This document shows positions 46,941 to 60,160 of a stretch of DNA of 64,000 bases, one piece after another. The notes below the pieces were generated by a model, which saw nothing but the letters and a program-made list of their open reading frames with translations, was not told the origin of the DNA and ran no database searches. Source of the stretch: Calendula officinalis (Eukaryota; Streptophyta; Magnoliopsida; Asterales; Asteraceae); contig OY970829.1 in the NCBI GenBank assembly GCA_963853835.1, positions 75,647,401 to 75,711,400 of the forward strand, written 5' to 3'. The position numbers and the translations under genes were made by a program. The stretch's first letter is position 1, and each line of letters opens with the position of its first letter.

Positions 46941-48320
46941 TCGGTGATATATTCTTTTCTTCTTATTAAATCCAAAAAAAAAAGTATATTCTTTTCTTCT
47001 TATTAAATCTTGTGATATAGTTAATATTATCGTATATGTATACTGTATCTATCTATGTATGTATGTATGTTTAAAGCTGCTATCTTTGTCATTGGGCTAA
47101 GTTATGTTTCTTTTACTTTTTGATGATGAACAACAATGAACCATAAAGTCAAAGTCAATGAGCCTGACTCATGTTAAGCCATTGAGCCATGGTGCACATG
47201 GGTCTCTCTTTTTTATGATAGTGAAAGACTGGTCTGGTTATGTTTATGTCAGATGTTAAAATTACCATTTTACCCTCATCACCTTTTTCTTCTGCAATCT
47301 TGGAATGTAAGCTTTGCTTTATACCCTATTTGCCCTTTTTGTCTTTTTTATTACTTTGCTACCCTTTTAGTCATATGTCCATCCTTGTCTCAAGCTGTTT
47401 TAAAGTTCATGAGGTCGTTAAGCCGGCTTTCCACTTTTATGTTTCACACCCTATTGTTTCCTTATTAACACTTTGACCCCTTAGATTACATTTTCTAAAA
47501 GACAAGGTAATGACATGAATATTTTAGGAGGCTGTGACAAAATTGATTGTTTGACTACTACAAAATTAAAGCATGTTTAGTACGGTCAGATTAACTAACA
47601 ATTTTTTTTTTTATCAATTTATAACTAAACGCACTAAAATCTATTAGAATTACTATATTATTACAATAACGGTCTACTTTTTTTTTTTTTAAATTCAACG
47701 ATTTACCAAGCTACAAGTATTATCAAAGACGATCAATATGAACTTATTAAACTAGTTAGAACAAATGTCAGATATCGAGATACAGTGTTATGATGAGGTG
47801 TGATAAGAAGGCTATTATTTATTTATTAGAATATAAATAAAAAAGGCAAATGAAGAGAGAATATTTGACATAGAAGTTAGCACTGAGAGAGAGACAAAGG
47901 GTGAGAGCATCTGCAGAGCTTTTTACAGAAGGAAGTGTGGACAGCATAAAATACAAAATTGGTGCAGTAATAATATTGACTTTCTTGTATCCTTCTGCAT
48001 CTATATATAATTATAATAATTATATAATATATACATATAGTTACACATATAATTGTATAGCTTGGGGACCATCTTACTTACTGTGCACTAGTCCCTTTCT
48101 TGCCTTGTCTCATGCATTTTTAGGTTAAAACTTTCTAACTTCACATAAAAAGTTAGCTTTTCAAAACTTGAATCACTTTTTTTCTTCCAGAAAACAAACA
48201 AAATTCAATGCAATCATGTTATAGCAACATGTATATCGTGCGGTGAAAGTTGTATCCTACATTAGATTCGATTTTTTGTAAGTGATAAAGAAAAAAGGAC
48301 CGTTCGACTAGGGTAACTTA
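46941..48320. other. Gene-poor region downstream of LUL
   Basis: Includes the LUL 3' untranslated region. Further on, a GA-rich stretch at 47885-47925 resembles a transcript leader but leads into no convincing ORF. I see no supported gene. Confidence 0.5.
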
Positions 48321-49382
48321 GAGCATCTCCAATGGTAACTTTTTCAAAAGCTTATTACTGTTACAATAAGTCTTTCAATTACTTTTTACCATTGGAATAA
48401 CAAGCTTTTTCAAAAGCTTATTGGAAAGACTTTTTTTCTACTAAGAGCATCCCCAATGGTTAACCTCACAAAGACTTATTACTTTTGCCACATCAACTAT
48501 CTACTAACAAAAAACCTATTTAAAAAAAGCATCTCCAATGGTTAACCTTTCAAAAAGCTTTTTCTTATTAATATTATTAGTTTACCTTTATGTATCTCAA
48601 ATGTTTTATAAATCCTCCTCATATATAATTTGACCATTTTTATAGTATTTTATAATACTTAATATACCACAAAATAACAAAACTTATCATCATTCTTGTT
48701 CTTTATAAAAAATATTAAAATATGACAAAATTATCATTTATAGTTATAAAAATAATAAAGAATTCATATATAAATTTATCTAGGGTTTAAAATGTAAAAT
48801 TAGTAAATATGAGGACTAAATAAATCAAACATTGAAAGATAGTTAAGAGGTTATGAAAGAATAAGTCATTGAAAAAAGCTTTTAAAAAATCCCTTCACTC
48901 CAATAGCAAAAAGTCATCTAAAGACTTATTTAAATAGTAATAAGTTTTTGAAAAAGTTATCATTGGAAATGCTCTAAGCTTTTAATCTACTTTCAATGTT
49001 TGTATTTTTTAGTCCCATGTGTTTAATAATTTTTCATTTTAAACCTTACATATATTATACTCCGTATATAACTTCTTTATTATGTTTTTATTAGTTAATA
49101 AATAAATTATATAATATTTAATGTCAATTATTATAATATTTTTGTATTAGATATTTTTAAAAATTTTATATTTAGTAAGATGTTAAAAAATTGTCAAATT
49201 ATATATAGGGGGTATTTATAAAATTTTGAGATAGATAAAGGTAAATTAGAAATGTTGTAAAAGAAAAAGTTTTTAGAAAGGTTAACCATTGGAGATGTTA
49301 TTTAGGAATAGCTTATTGGTTAGTGAATTGTTGATTTGGCAAAAGCAATAATCTATTGAGAGCTTAACCATTGGGGATGCTC
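48321..49382. mobile_element. Cluster of interleaved GAGCATCYCCAATGG elements
   Basis: Left-type ends GAGCATCTCCAATGG at 48321, GAGCATCCCCAATGG at 48445, GCATCTCCAATGG at 48529. Right-type ends CCATTGGAAATGCTC-like to 48975, CCATTGGAGATGTT near 49297 and CCATTGGGGATGCTC to 49382. The second and third pairs nest cleanly. The first pair crosses the third, so a rearrangement or extra copy is implied. A fragment of the same family lies inside the Stowaway MITE at 60502. Confidence 0.65.
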
Positions 49383-49422
49383 TTATAGGCCCCCTGTCAT
49401 AAAAAACAAGGTAATTAATTTA

Positions 49423-49842
49423 GGGCTGTCAAAACCTGATACGACACGACAAAAATGCACGAAATGAAACAAAATTGAGACAAAATCGTAAATTAAATTT
49501 GTGTTCGTGTCGTGTAAAAAAACACGAAGTCATGCCGTGTTCGTGTTCAGAGATTAACACGAAATTGACACGATAGTTATGATTAAGGGAATATTTACAA
49601 ATTTATGTTACATTTTTGTCGTGTTTGTCGGGTTTTTAGCATGTACTAAGTAAGAATTTGATATTTTTGTTAGTTATCTTGTGTTGTCGTGTTTGTTGTG
49701 TTTATCGTTTTTTAATTGGGCCGTGTTCGTGTTTGCAAGATAAAACACGACTTCGTGTCGTTTTCTTGTTGAGAAAAATGAATTCGTGTCGTGTCGTGTT
49801 ACCAAAAATACGAAACGGTAGCACGATTTGACAGTCCTAACT
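49423..49842 (+). mobile_element. TAGGGCTGTC-family MITE
   Basis: Begins TAGGGCTGTCAAA and ends TTTGACAGTCCTA. The interior is full of CGTGTCGTGT/GACACGA motifs that can pair across the element. The second, degenerate copy lies inverted at 30711-31066. No target duplication is convincing; the hAT superfamily is likely by TIR style. Confidence 0.7.
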
Positions 49843-49856
49843 TAACTTGATGTTTA

Positions 49857-50042
49857 AAACTAACTGGATATAGTCTAGTGGTAGGAACATCTGAAAATCT
49901 GAAATGATCTCTTAGAGGTCACAAGTTCAATCTTTTCTCTGGTAAATGTATTTACTAGATGACCAGGAGAAAGTTTGGAAACGGCCACAACAACGGTTAG
50001 GTCATCTGCATATGAGCAAAGTTCGATCACCCTAAAAAAAAC
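49857..50042 (+). mobile_element. tRNA-derived SINE
   Basis: The head TGGATATAGTCTAGTGGTAGG resembles a tRNA A-box and AGAGGTCACAAGTTCAATC a B-box, 45 bp apart as in RNA polymerase III promoters. A body with GGAAACGGCCACAACAACGG and a short A-tail follow. Target duplication not seen. Confidence 0.5.
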
Positions 50043-52330
50043 TCGTTATAAATAGGAACGCCCTTTATTTTATACTTTTTGATGTTTCAAATTGGTCATA
50101 TATTTAATTGGTACTAATATGTCAACAAACTTTGGAAAATGTTATTTTTCCATCGTTCTTTCTTTCTTGTAGAATGGCTGATATGGAAATTTGAGAAATA
50201 GCTTTTTATTTTGACATCAAAATTACTAAAATGTAACGGTTTTCACCAAGTTAATGACTGAACTGGTATAAGATCAAAGGATAATGACAAACGTGGAGTT
50301 GTGACATAATTATGATTGTATATAATGTATTAGAAGTTGTTAGTTTCGACACGAAAGGACCAATTCTAGTGAAAATAATGTTGGGTGTATGTGAGAGAGT
50401 TGTTTAGTTTTTAAAAAATGTTTAATGTTGCAAATTATAGATTGCAAGAGACCCGTCATGTGGTGAGTTTATGTTTATGATAAATATGAGAGTTCCAAAG
50501 AGTGACAGAAATTGGAAGGATTATGTGTTATCCCCACACCATGTGGTATACATGTGACACACCCTTTAAAATAGTTGGCAATTTCTCTAATTGCATTAAC
50601 ATATCGTGTACATTTTTTCAAAAATGTTTTCATCCTTTTTAGGTATTATAAACACTAATTTAATAAATTATGATATACGGAGAAATTCTCTCTTACATAC
50701 ATACCGAATGAATTTCTCCTAAATGCACATGTATATGTATTTATAACCATTTGAAATAAATGATGTTTATGAGATTTATGAAACAAAGTAGTTGAATTAA
50801 TCTTCTGTCTTTATTTTAACAAGGTATGTAATTATTAGTATATATCAAAATCAATGAATGTGAACTATGCATATAGGGATGTAGGCTTAAATATGATTTA
50901 AAAGTACAGCATTTTCTGGAATCAATAGTCAAAATACTCATTCATGTTTGGTATTGTTGACCAATGAGTCTTTATTATAATAAGTTTGTTCCTTTTGGGT
51001 TCAAAAATACTAGCTAAAGTCTTTGTTGGAATGTGTGATTGAACAATTTAGTAATAATCTAGGATTCTTAAATGATTTTTTAATTACAAGTTCGATTGCA
51101 CTCTACATAAATATTTACTAAATAATCAAAAGAAAATTTCGAGAGCAACTGTAATAACATTTAGATTACTACATCTTAATTATAAACTCAGCTGCCCTAA
51201 AAGAATACGCTATAAATGGAAATACATTAAAAAAATTGAAATTAATGACTGGTACTTTAAGACTCGTCCCAACGGACAAGTCAGTTTCTCCATCTCCTCC
51301 AACCGATGCCTTCTCCCCATTGGGACCATAAGTCAGTTGAGCCTCATCCCCAACGCTCATCGGTTCAAGGAAGAGTAGGGAAGGAATTTGTTGGGACCCA
51401 ATGTAATTTAATAGGGTATTTGGTATTTTTTGTGTGTGCATATTTAATAATGGTGGTTCCTAAAAAATTGAAAAAATGTGTGTTGATGATATGAGTATGT
51501 CAATTGAATTTCAGTTATATTTGTGAACTAACGTGATGATAATTTGACAACAACTGATAGCATCAGTTGCGTCACTATTGACACCAGTCTAATACTATAA
51601 AAATCAAACATCACTTTTTTTTTCTACCCTTTAATTTTAATTTTATTGTATTTGGTAAAAAAATAACTAAGAAGAAAGTAATTTTGAGTCTGTATATTTT
51701 TACTTGGTTTAAAAAGTACATGTATTAGGCATCAGATTAGAAACAAATACATTTTTTTTAAAGGTGTCCAATAATTAAGTTGTTGATTTATTGCTTGAAT
51801 TTTTTGAATAATAAAAATTATTTTAAATTTCTATTTTTTAGTTATAAGTTACTTTTTTAAATCTCACTTTTTATTATTTATAAGTTAACTTCTAGATCTC
51901 AATTTTGGTTAATTTATATAACTTGTACTTTGTATTTTCGAACTTATAAATGTAATCATGTTATTTAAAATGTTTTTTTGGAAAAAAAAAATTAAAATAA
52001 ATATGGTAGTACGTAATAGTAGTTTATATCATCCAAAGCACATATCAAACAATTTTTTTTCTAAGTAATAAATATGGTTGTAGTAAATGTTAGAATGTAT
52101 ATTTATTAGTTTAAAAGTTCAATTAAACTAAATACGAGAAACGTAATTTTATGGCTAGATTAACTTGTGTATGCCGGCGAAAATGAAGAAAGCAGCGCAA
52201 TGGAGCTTCGACAATGAAAAAAATAAAATAAAAATTAGTGACTCATAGACTTGTTTAACTCCACATGCTTAAATAGATTTAGAATAAGGTGAGTATATCA
52301 AGATTATACGGATTACAATGTAATTGTATG
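50043..52330. other. AT-rich intergenic DNA
   Basis: No supported gene. A patch at 51240-51400 is GC-richer, with CGTCCCAACGGACAAGTCAG and TCCCCAACGCTCATCGGTTC, and gives a 90-codon minus ORF without family resemblance; it may be a repeat fragment. Confidence 0.4.
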
Positions 52331-52335
52331 CTTTT

Positions 52336-52455
52336 AATTCACCGGTCATTGTTTTATGAAGACTTTTAGCTGTAATATAGAACTACTAATTCACCGGTCA
52401 TTGTTTTATGAAGACTTTTAGCTGTAATATAGAACTACTATTTTATGAAGACTCT
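52336..52455. repeat. 52-bp direct tandem duplication
   Basis: AATTCACCGGTCATTGTTTT plus the following 32 bp (to TAGAACTACT) occurs twice back to back. A third partial TTTTATGAAGACT follows at 52441. The copies appear identical, so the duplication is young. Confidence 0.8.
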
Positions 52456-52459
52456 AATT

Positions 52460-55120
52460 ATATACGATCAACCAAGAGCTTGTATATATTCTATGCACAA
52501 ATTTACACTAAAACTTCATTGCATTCTACATCTACAAACCAAAATAATCAACCAACGTTTGCTACTGACGATGAACGGCCATCGGTAGATACTGATGGTA
52601 ACTAGTAGCACTGGTTTACGATACAGATTCGTTTAGAGAACTTGTAGTTTTGTGTATAGAATATATATAACACAAAAATGTCATATTATATTTTTTTTAA
52701 GAGAGGATTAACTTATTAAAAGAAAACTTTAGGTGCAACTAATGGAATAACATCAACCTCGATAAAAATCACATGCATAAGGCGACGAGTCAAAGGTTAC
52801 GGTTTTAAATTACAAAAATATATAAGTAAAATAAATATTAAATAGTCTTTTCCATGGACAAAATAAACACTTATTTATTGGCCACTGGGGTCGATCATCC
52901 TCATTATTGGTTTTTCCGATAAAGGAACGGGACCCATTATTTGCTTTTGTCTATATAGTCTAATTCTCATTAACTCTTTAACAATATTAGACTAATTTTG
53001 TACCTTTTTCAAGTCATGTTAACTATTTTATGAGACATGTACATATTCTTTTGTTTTGTTTGATATAGATATATATATAAGATGAGAAATAAAGATGTAA
53101 TTCGGCCCTAGTGAAAATCAATTATTAAATTTGATTTGGATTCAAGAGGAATATTGAATTTAAGCAAGAAACATCATGTACATGATGTTAGAACTTCAGT
53201 TGATGTGTGAGTGGTAATAATCGAACGTTGTAATAATCTAATAATCATGTTATATTTCTTAAATCGTATATTGATCACTTTCATATTATAGTAATATGCC
53301 TCGAGTAGAAATCCTCAATTGTATAATTCAGAAAATCACACTCAATTTCTAAAGTACAAGAAATCTAAGTAATATACGAGAAGTTGTTATGTTCATTCTG
53401 TCTGGAAGCGACCAATTCAATATATATAACCTAACACACTTTCTTGTGTTTCTCCCTGAAAGAGACTACATTTGATCTTGAAAAAGAAATAATGTGTTTC
53501 AAGTAACCATAAATCTCAGTAAATTAAAACAAATGAGGGGTCGTCAAACTCCACATATATACAAGTGGTTTGAGATTAAATTAGGGGTACTGAGTTCTTG
53601 GGTTGAAAAAACCAAACCGAACTGAAACCGACCAAAACTGAACTAAACCAACACCAATCATGATTTTCAATTCGATTTTTGATTTTGTAATTCAATTAGG
53701 TGCGGTACTCAGACCAGCTCACCACTAGCTTAAACCGATAACATTCACATAATATGTTGATATATCCTCACAAGTCATTCTCTAGTATCATTAAGTTGGT
53801 CTGAGGTTAAAACGATAATATAACCTTAAACATGTCTCAATATTAGGCTTCCATTTACCAGGACGTAAGTCATTCTCTAATATCATTAAGTTGAGTTTGA
53901 TCCTATCCATTAATTATTTCTTCTTCTTTTTTTATATGGTAAGTTGATTTTTCAATACAAAATTTTATATCTAGGTTAATAAGAGTATATAGAGTGGGTA
54001 TTTTCTGATTCCAGCGTTAACTTATAAATACTGTTCGTTAAAGTTTTACTGTTCGTTAGAGTTTTACTTCAGTTAACTTCACAATGGAAGGCCAAGGCGG
54101 CACTTGGATCATAAGAATATGATGGGATGGAAATTTTTGCTGTTCAAAATAAAATAAAATGATGGAATGGAATGAAAATACAAAATTCATTTGATCAGAT
54201 TTAATGTTCACTAATGTGACTAATGGTGTGTAACAATCATATACTTTTATAAATGTGTTAATTTAGGTAAGGCACCCTTTTTATTCTCATTAAGCAGTTT
54301 TACTTTGGTAGAATTGTTGATATGACACCTATGTGGTTTACTTTCGGTAACGTGTTAATATAAAAATAATAAGGGGATAACTTTCGTGTTGCTAGCACAA
54401 TTAACTCTTCTTTTTAGCTCTGCATTGCTTCATACTTCGTTTTATAAGAAATTTACCTGTTAAAAACGTGTTAAAATGGTCACAAGGCGTCTCCGACCTC
54501 TTAGACGTGTCCTCCCCTTTACAAACCCAGCTGCGCGACGCGTCGTGTAACCCCATTGGTCGTCCAGACGATCATTGTGGGTCGCCTCTTTTCAAAGGAG
54601 AAGTGAGTGTTAAACTAGGCTTATATAAACCAGGCTCGCTCGACTCACTAAGCTCCATTAGCTTGTTCGATTTGAATACTTAAACGAGCGAGTCGATTTG
54701 AGGCGGGTATTATTTTGTTATGCTCGACTTGTTAAATTAATTGAGCACTAATTTATATCCGAGCTTGACTCGAACTCGTATATTATCAAGCTCGAATTCA
54801 AATTAAACGAATTCGAATATAAATAATTCGTCAATTATTCAACTCGTTAATACATAAAGGTGATATAGCACTATGTACTCGAACTACCACGATATAGTAG
54901 CATACCCTAATAAATTTTGGCAAGTGCACCAAAACCAATAATCCCATCCTCTTGCACTCTTCTTCATACTACTACTTAACTCGTATAGTACATATATAGA
55001 TATATCTATACATGTAGGTACATACTTACACAACATTAAAGTTAGTGGGTCCCATTTCATCACCAACAAATTGGCCCCCCTTTGTTATCCTTCCAGTTTT
55101 TTAAGACCCCACACGTTGCC
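52460..55120. other. AT-rich intergenic DNA with repeat fragments
   Basis: No supported gene. AACCAAACCGAACTGAAACC-type sequence at 53600-53660 and GCTCGACTCG/ACTCGAACTCG-rich sequence at 54610-54850 look like worn TIR-element fragments. TATATA-rich stretches occur near 53060. Confidence 0.4.
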
Positions 55121-55135
55121 ATTCATGATTTCAAC

Positions 55136-56210
55136 TAGGGGTGGTAATTCAGGCCGGGTTCGGGTTGACGGGTTCGGGTTCGCGGGTTCGCGGGTCAGAA
55201 ACGTTCAACCCGAAACCGACCTGTTTATATGAACGGGTCAGATATCTCAACCCTAACCTGTTTAACTTCAACCCAAACCTAACCCATATAACCTGTGAAG
55301 ATCGAATAACTCTTCATAAACATAGATCTTTAGGCTCAAGAATAGTTAGTTCTTATCTGGAATAAGCATATACAAAACATAAAATTGCGGAATTAGATAA
55401 ACAGATTTGTATAGCTAAACAAGGTTTCATCATCATCTTCTATGTACAATGATTACTAAAAGCCCCAATTCTACATATAAATATGTAGAACGGTTTTGGT
55501 TAACAGGATCATACGACCTTGAGGCTTAGGTTTTACACACGAACACGTTAAAACGTGGGTTCTAAGAACATCTAATTCTATGTCATTAGGTTTCTTTATA
55601 TACTAGAAAACCTAAGACTTACAAGGAAAAAGATAATGACTAAATCTTTTAAACTAATAAAGATATACTATATCTTTTTACATTAATGATTATCTCCTAA
55701 ATCTTTATTTGAATTTGAACTTCCATATCTTCAATTTAGGTCCTTGTAGTTTAATAGTTTTGACTAATCAAATCTTTAATGAATATTAATAAAAATATTC
55801 CTAACATAACCCATTTAATAAAACGGGTTAAACAGGTTATCAGGTCAAACAAGTTAAACGGGTCAAACTAGTCAAAATGTTGTTATTATTACACAAATTC
55901 ATAGCAAAATACTAAACACCAAATTATTAGATAACATTATTAACTTTTATCTAACTATTAATTACGTTTTAACTAGTAAACTATAAATTAAGTATAAATA
56001 TATATTTTTTAAAATATATTTTAATAATTAAACAGGTTGGCGGGTCGACCTATTTAAATTATCATTGACCCGAACCTAACCTGTTTAATAAACGGGTCAG
56101 CTGACTCAACCCGAGACTGACCCAATTATTTTTTACCTCAACCCAAACCTATTTATTTTCGTGTCGGTTTCAGGTCGGGTTTCGTGTCGGGTCAGAAATT
56201 GCCACCCCTA
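55136..56210. mobile_element. Non-autonomous hAT-type element
   Basis: Ends TAGGGGTGGTAATT and AATTGCCACCCCTA form the TIR. The 8-bp direct repeat ATTTCAAC flanks it (55128-55135, 56211-56218), the hAT signature length. Subterminal regions are crowded with GGGTCGGGTT/AACCCGACC motifs on both strands. No transposase. A solo LTR is inserted at 55294-55806. Confidence 0.85.
55294..55806 (-). mobile_element. Solo LTR inside the hAT element
   Basis: 513 bp from TGTGAAGATCG to TTCCTAACA with TAACC on both sides (55289-55293, 55807-55811). On the minus strand it starts TGTTAGGAATA, a common Ty1/copia LTR start, hence the strand. No internal region or PBS remains. Confidence 0.8.
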
Positions 56211-56670
56211 ATTTCAACCACATTCCACCATTGAGATTCACCTTATATTAAAAAAATAGTAGTCATAAACCATGGCAATCTTTTATTATTTATCTTCTTT
56301 ATAAAGAACATTTAAGTTAATAAATATTTAGTGAGTATTCATAGTTACAATCAATTACTTCTTTATCAAGGATTCATCCAAATAATTGTCTCAAATAAAT
56401 TTATTACATCATCTTTTATAAGTTATGTTCTAAGTAAAAAACCGTCCTTGACTAAAACAATGAAAGATCATAAATTTGAATAATGTGTTTAAGTAAAAAC
56501 CGCTCTTGGCTTCAACAGTAAGAAGCTTATGAAGCGCAAAGGAAAAGCTCGCACCAAAATACTTTCTTTATGTATTTCTTTAATGGTAGTTGATCTTCAT
56601 CGAGCGTGTACAATAAAATGCGACATGTAATAACCACTTAAGAATGTTCTATCGTATTTCCGACTTGTCG

Positions 56671-56801
56671 TTTTTTTTGAACGGCTAAACGCGCACACAC
56701 ACTCTAATTCGAAAATATTTCTGTCCACGTCAGGAATTGAACCCGAAACCTTATGAGACACCATAAACACCGGATACCGCTGGGATATAAACCATTTGGT
56801 T
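56671..56801 (-). mobile_element. tRNA-derived SINE
   Basis: The minus strand reads TATATCCCAGCGGTATCCGG (A-box-like), then GGTTTCGGGTTCAATTCC (B-box-like), then a body ending GCCGTTC and an A-tail. Flanking CCGACTTGTCG (56660-56670) and CCAACTTGTAG (56802-56812) match at 9 of 11 positions, an aged target duplication. Confidence 0.75.
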
Positions 56802-57536
56802 CCAACTTGTAGTTAGTTAAGGCAAAAAATAATAGTAAATAAAGAAATTATACTATAAGTAATCTTACACATACAAACAAAGAATTTTCTCTTCAAATTT
56901 TTAAAACTCACCGTTATAAAATTATACCTAGTCTCTACCCTTCAGCTGGAAGAAGAGAAAACAGACAATTTCCAAACCGATGAGACTTGTCATTGGTTTG
57001 GCAAAACTTATGCCACCGAGAAGACAATCAAAGTACCATTGGCACTGATATAACGAGGAAAGAATTAATATATTTTAGATGTTAGATCATTATTTTTTTT
57101 AAGTAGCAGATGAAGTATAAGATTTACTTGAAAGGGAATAAATCTTTCATAAGTGAATCAAGAGGCGATTTATGGGGGTCACAAATGGGGGGAACCGGGG
57201 AAGTTTGTTTGGTTTCTTGAAAACCTCAATCTATTTTCATATTATTTCTGTTTTTCCAACATATGAACACATATATTATCATAACTCACTAGTGACTAAG
57301 ATCTCATTCTTCCCCTAAAAGTTTTGATAATATATTATCATCTATATATTACTCCCCTATGATCATAATATAGGAAGAAAAAAAAAACCTAATCCATCTT
57401 TAGGATTAAGTAAAACAAAATTAAAGAAGGAAACAACTAAAGCTTAAAGAACACCCCATCTCATAAAGACAAGCGGCTGAGTCACTGAACCACCACCACT
57501 AACCGCCATTGACCACCACCATCCGATTAGAGCTTC

Positions 57537-59732
57537 TCACATTATGTTGCAACTTGAGGTGTTTTCATCACTAAAGTAGTGTGTGATAGGGTCACCTTGC
57601 GGTGGATGTTGGTGTTGGTATGGGTAGGGTGGGTAGGCAGGTTGATATGGTGGTGGTTGCATATAGTTAACCGCTGGCGGTGGCCGGGCATACATCATCG
57701 GGTGAAACCTCTCTCCACCGTTTGCTTGTGGTTGTTGTTGGTTCATCATTGCTTGTTGTTGGTGGTTCATCATTGCTTGTTGTTGTTGTTGGTTCATCAT
57801 ATGAGCTGCTAATTGTTGTTGGTAATACGCATTACCCGCCATAGAACCGCCGCCACCACCGCCACCACCACCACCACCATTCATTGCCGCCCCAGTCGGA
57901 AGTCCTTGAACTGCTTGCATGTTACCCATATGAGCCATGGCCATGGATGGATTCATTTGTTGACCCATTTGACCACCCATTCTAGGTCCCATTTGACCAC
58001 CCATTTGACCCCCCATAGGCATGTTTCCCATGGGCCCCATATTACCCCCACCCCCATTCATCATTCCACTCATCATGTTTGGCATGCCATGTATACCATC
58101 ATTCATCCCACCTTTCTTGCCTCCATTCCCATTCCCATTCCCATTCCCATTTCCATTGCCGCCGCCTTGACCACCTCCATTCTTATTTTGACCACCGCCA
58201 CCGTTTTTATTTTGACCATCCGTCGGAGCTCCACCGCCATTCTTCCCACCGTTCTTTCCTCCACCACCTTGATTTTGATTCCCACCTCCGCCACCCCCAC
58301 CGCCACCTTTCTTTCCACCTCCATTCACCTGTACCGGAATATTAACGCCTCCGCCGCCTTTCTTCCCACCATTTCCTCCATTATTCCCCATTGGAGGAGC
58401 ACCACCCTTCATTTGCTGAGGTGGCATCTGCCCACTTTTCATCATTTGCGGTGGCATCTGGCCGTTCTTCATGAACTGCGGCGGAATCTGACCACTTTTC
58501 ATAAGCTGCGGTAACATATTAGCCATCTGACCCTGTGGACCACCGCCGGCCATCATCACCGGTTTCTTAACCGGAGCATCAAATTCCTCATCGTCAAACT
58601 CTTCATCGTCATAATCATCGTCAAACTCATCATCATCAAAGTCATCTTCATCACTCTCATCATCTTCCTCAACCACCTTCACACCCTTTTGTGCATTCTT
58701 CCCACCACCACCGCCTCCACCGCCGCCACCTCCGCCGTTGTTACCAAAAGTTGGTATTTTCGTATCCTTAAATTGTGGATGCATTTTCAGATCTTGAAAC
58801 CCTTTCATTTGCTGAAGCTGTTGCAAGTGCTGAAGTTGTTGAGGCGTCGGACCGCCACCTCCGTGCGGCGGCGGTTTCTGATTATTATTATTATTATTAT
58901 TATTATTATTTCCACCGCCACCCCCTTTCTGCCCCTGATTTTTATTAGTCCCGCCACCTCCACCACCACCGCCGCCGCCACCCTTACCACCTTCAATCTG
59001 CATGTTTTTAAACTGATTATTGATCTGTGGATTTGGCTTAGGAACACCCCAAGGCTCTGCAAGTTTTCCGCTTTTTGCAAGTTTCTTGATGAGTGTATCT
59101 GGATCAACATCTCCGGTTACTGTAACCTTGCTCTGTTCTGGATCTATACTAATGGTGTAAACCCCTGTTTAAAAAAAAGTAAAATTTAACCAAAGAAAAC
59201 ATAGATTAATCAAATTAAAACAAATCCCAACTCAGATTCATCACAGAAACATCAAATTTACGGAATTTAAACACAATACCATCAATTTTCTGAAGGATTT
59301 TCTTCACTTTTCGCTTGCATCCATCACAGTGGATGTTCACTTTCAGAGTACAAGTCTGCATGCAATAAATAAATAAATAAATAAATACTTAATTAAAGAA
59401 TCAAACACCATTGAATTGAAGAAAAAAATTACAAAAATCCCACATAAAGAAAAAGCAAAAAAGGTGGTTTCTTTATCTTTATTCTGTTAATATACATTTT
59501 ATTATGAATTAATTGAGTATACACTGTCTGTGTAAAAAAGAGAGATAATTAAGAAGTTAAAAATCAACAAAATGTAAAGTCAAGTTTGAAGATTTTTTAC
59601 TTCACAAGCAAAGCATTGTAAGAAGCAAAATTATATAATAAAAGCACACATTTTTATACTTTTTTACAGACCAACAAAATTATAAAAATGCTACATATGT
59701 ACCTGAATCTTCACAAACTCTTCTTTACTCAT
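57537..59732 (-). CDS. Heavy-metal-associated isoprenylated plant protein (HIPP32-34 type)
   Basis: Three exons join in frame to 577 codons: 59732-59703 (10 codons), 59355-59280 and 59164-57537. Residues about 11-75 form one HMA domain: TCTLKVNIHCDGCKRKVKKI carries the metal-binding CDGC (Cys20, Cys23). It is followed by an EPWGVPKPNPQ linker. The rest is low-complexity: poly-Gly runs, a 10-Asn run, Gln/Met-rich blocks with PPQFMKNGQM repeats, and an acidic DDDEFDDDYDDEEFDDEEFD stretch near residue 220. The end is CNIM, a CaaX farnesylation box. HIPPs bind metals or serve as regulators at membranes and in the nucleus; length and layout match Arabidopsis HIPP33 (about 590). Splitting the HMA domain with introns is usual for the family. 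Confidence 0.92.
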
Positions 59733-60160
59733 ATTTTCTAGTTAAAACAAACAAAGCCCAGAAAAAATTGAAACTTGGGAAATGGGATTATGGGTTTGAC
59801 AGATCTGAATTGACAAGAAACAACAGAAATTGAAGAACAATCAAGAATCTGTTGTGAAAAGAAAAAAAAAAACCTAAAAATGGTATTTTTTATGGGTTTC
59901 TTTGATTTGAGTGAAATGAGAAATCAAGAAACTAAAGGGACTGTTTTTGAAAGCACAACAAAGAGAACTTTGATAACAAGATTCAGAGGCGTTTGGTAGA
60001 CATTAAAAACCTCTCTGAAATTAGAATACCAGAGAGGTAAGAGAGAGAAAGAGAGATGAGAGAGAGAGATATGAAGGTGAAGGAAGCTCACACACACTCA
60101 CTCACACAGTGGGTATTTTTGGGTTTATTTATTTGGGTTTTCTTTTCAATGGGTACATTT
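59733..60160 (-). promoter_or_regulatory. HIPP 5' untranslated region and promoter
   Basis: Upstream of the start lies sequence rich in GAGAGA (CT-rich on the gene strand) at 60025-60075 and a CACACACTCACTCACACAG run at 60090-60110. CT-rich leaders are common in plant genes. I cannot place the transcription start. Confidence 0.4.

Noticed and set aside
47885..48125. Possible microRNA precursor or short gene
   Set aside because: GA-rich leader-like sequence and a faint complementarity (GAGACAAAGG against CCTTGTCTC), but no convincing stem and no recognisable mature miRNA.
51169..51441. 90-codon minus ORF in a GC-richer patch
   Set aside because: No family resemblance, no splice structure; more likely a repeat fragment.
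57813..58514. 233-codon plus ORF opposite the HIPP gene
   Set aside because: Shadow of the Gly/Met-rich HIPP exon; the HIPP frame has domain, splicing and CaaX support.
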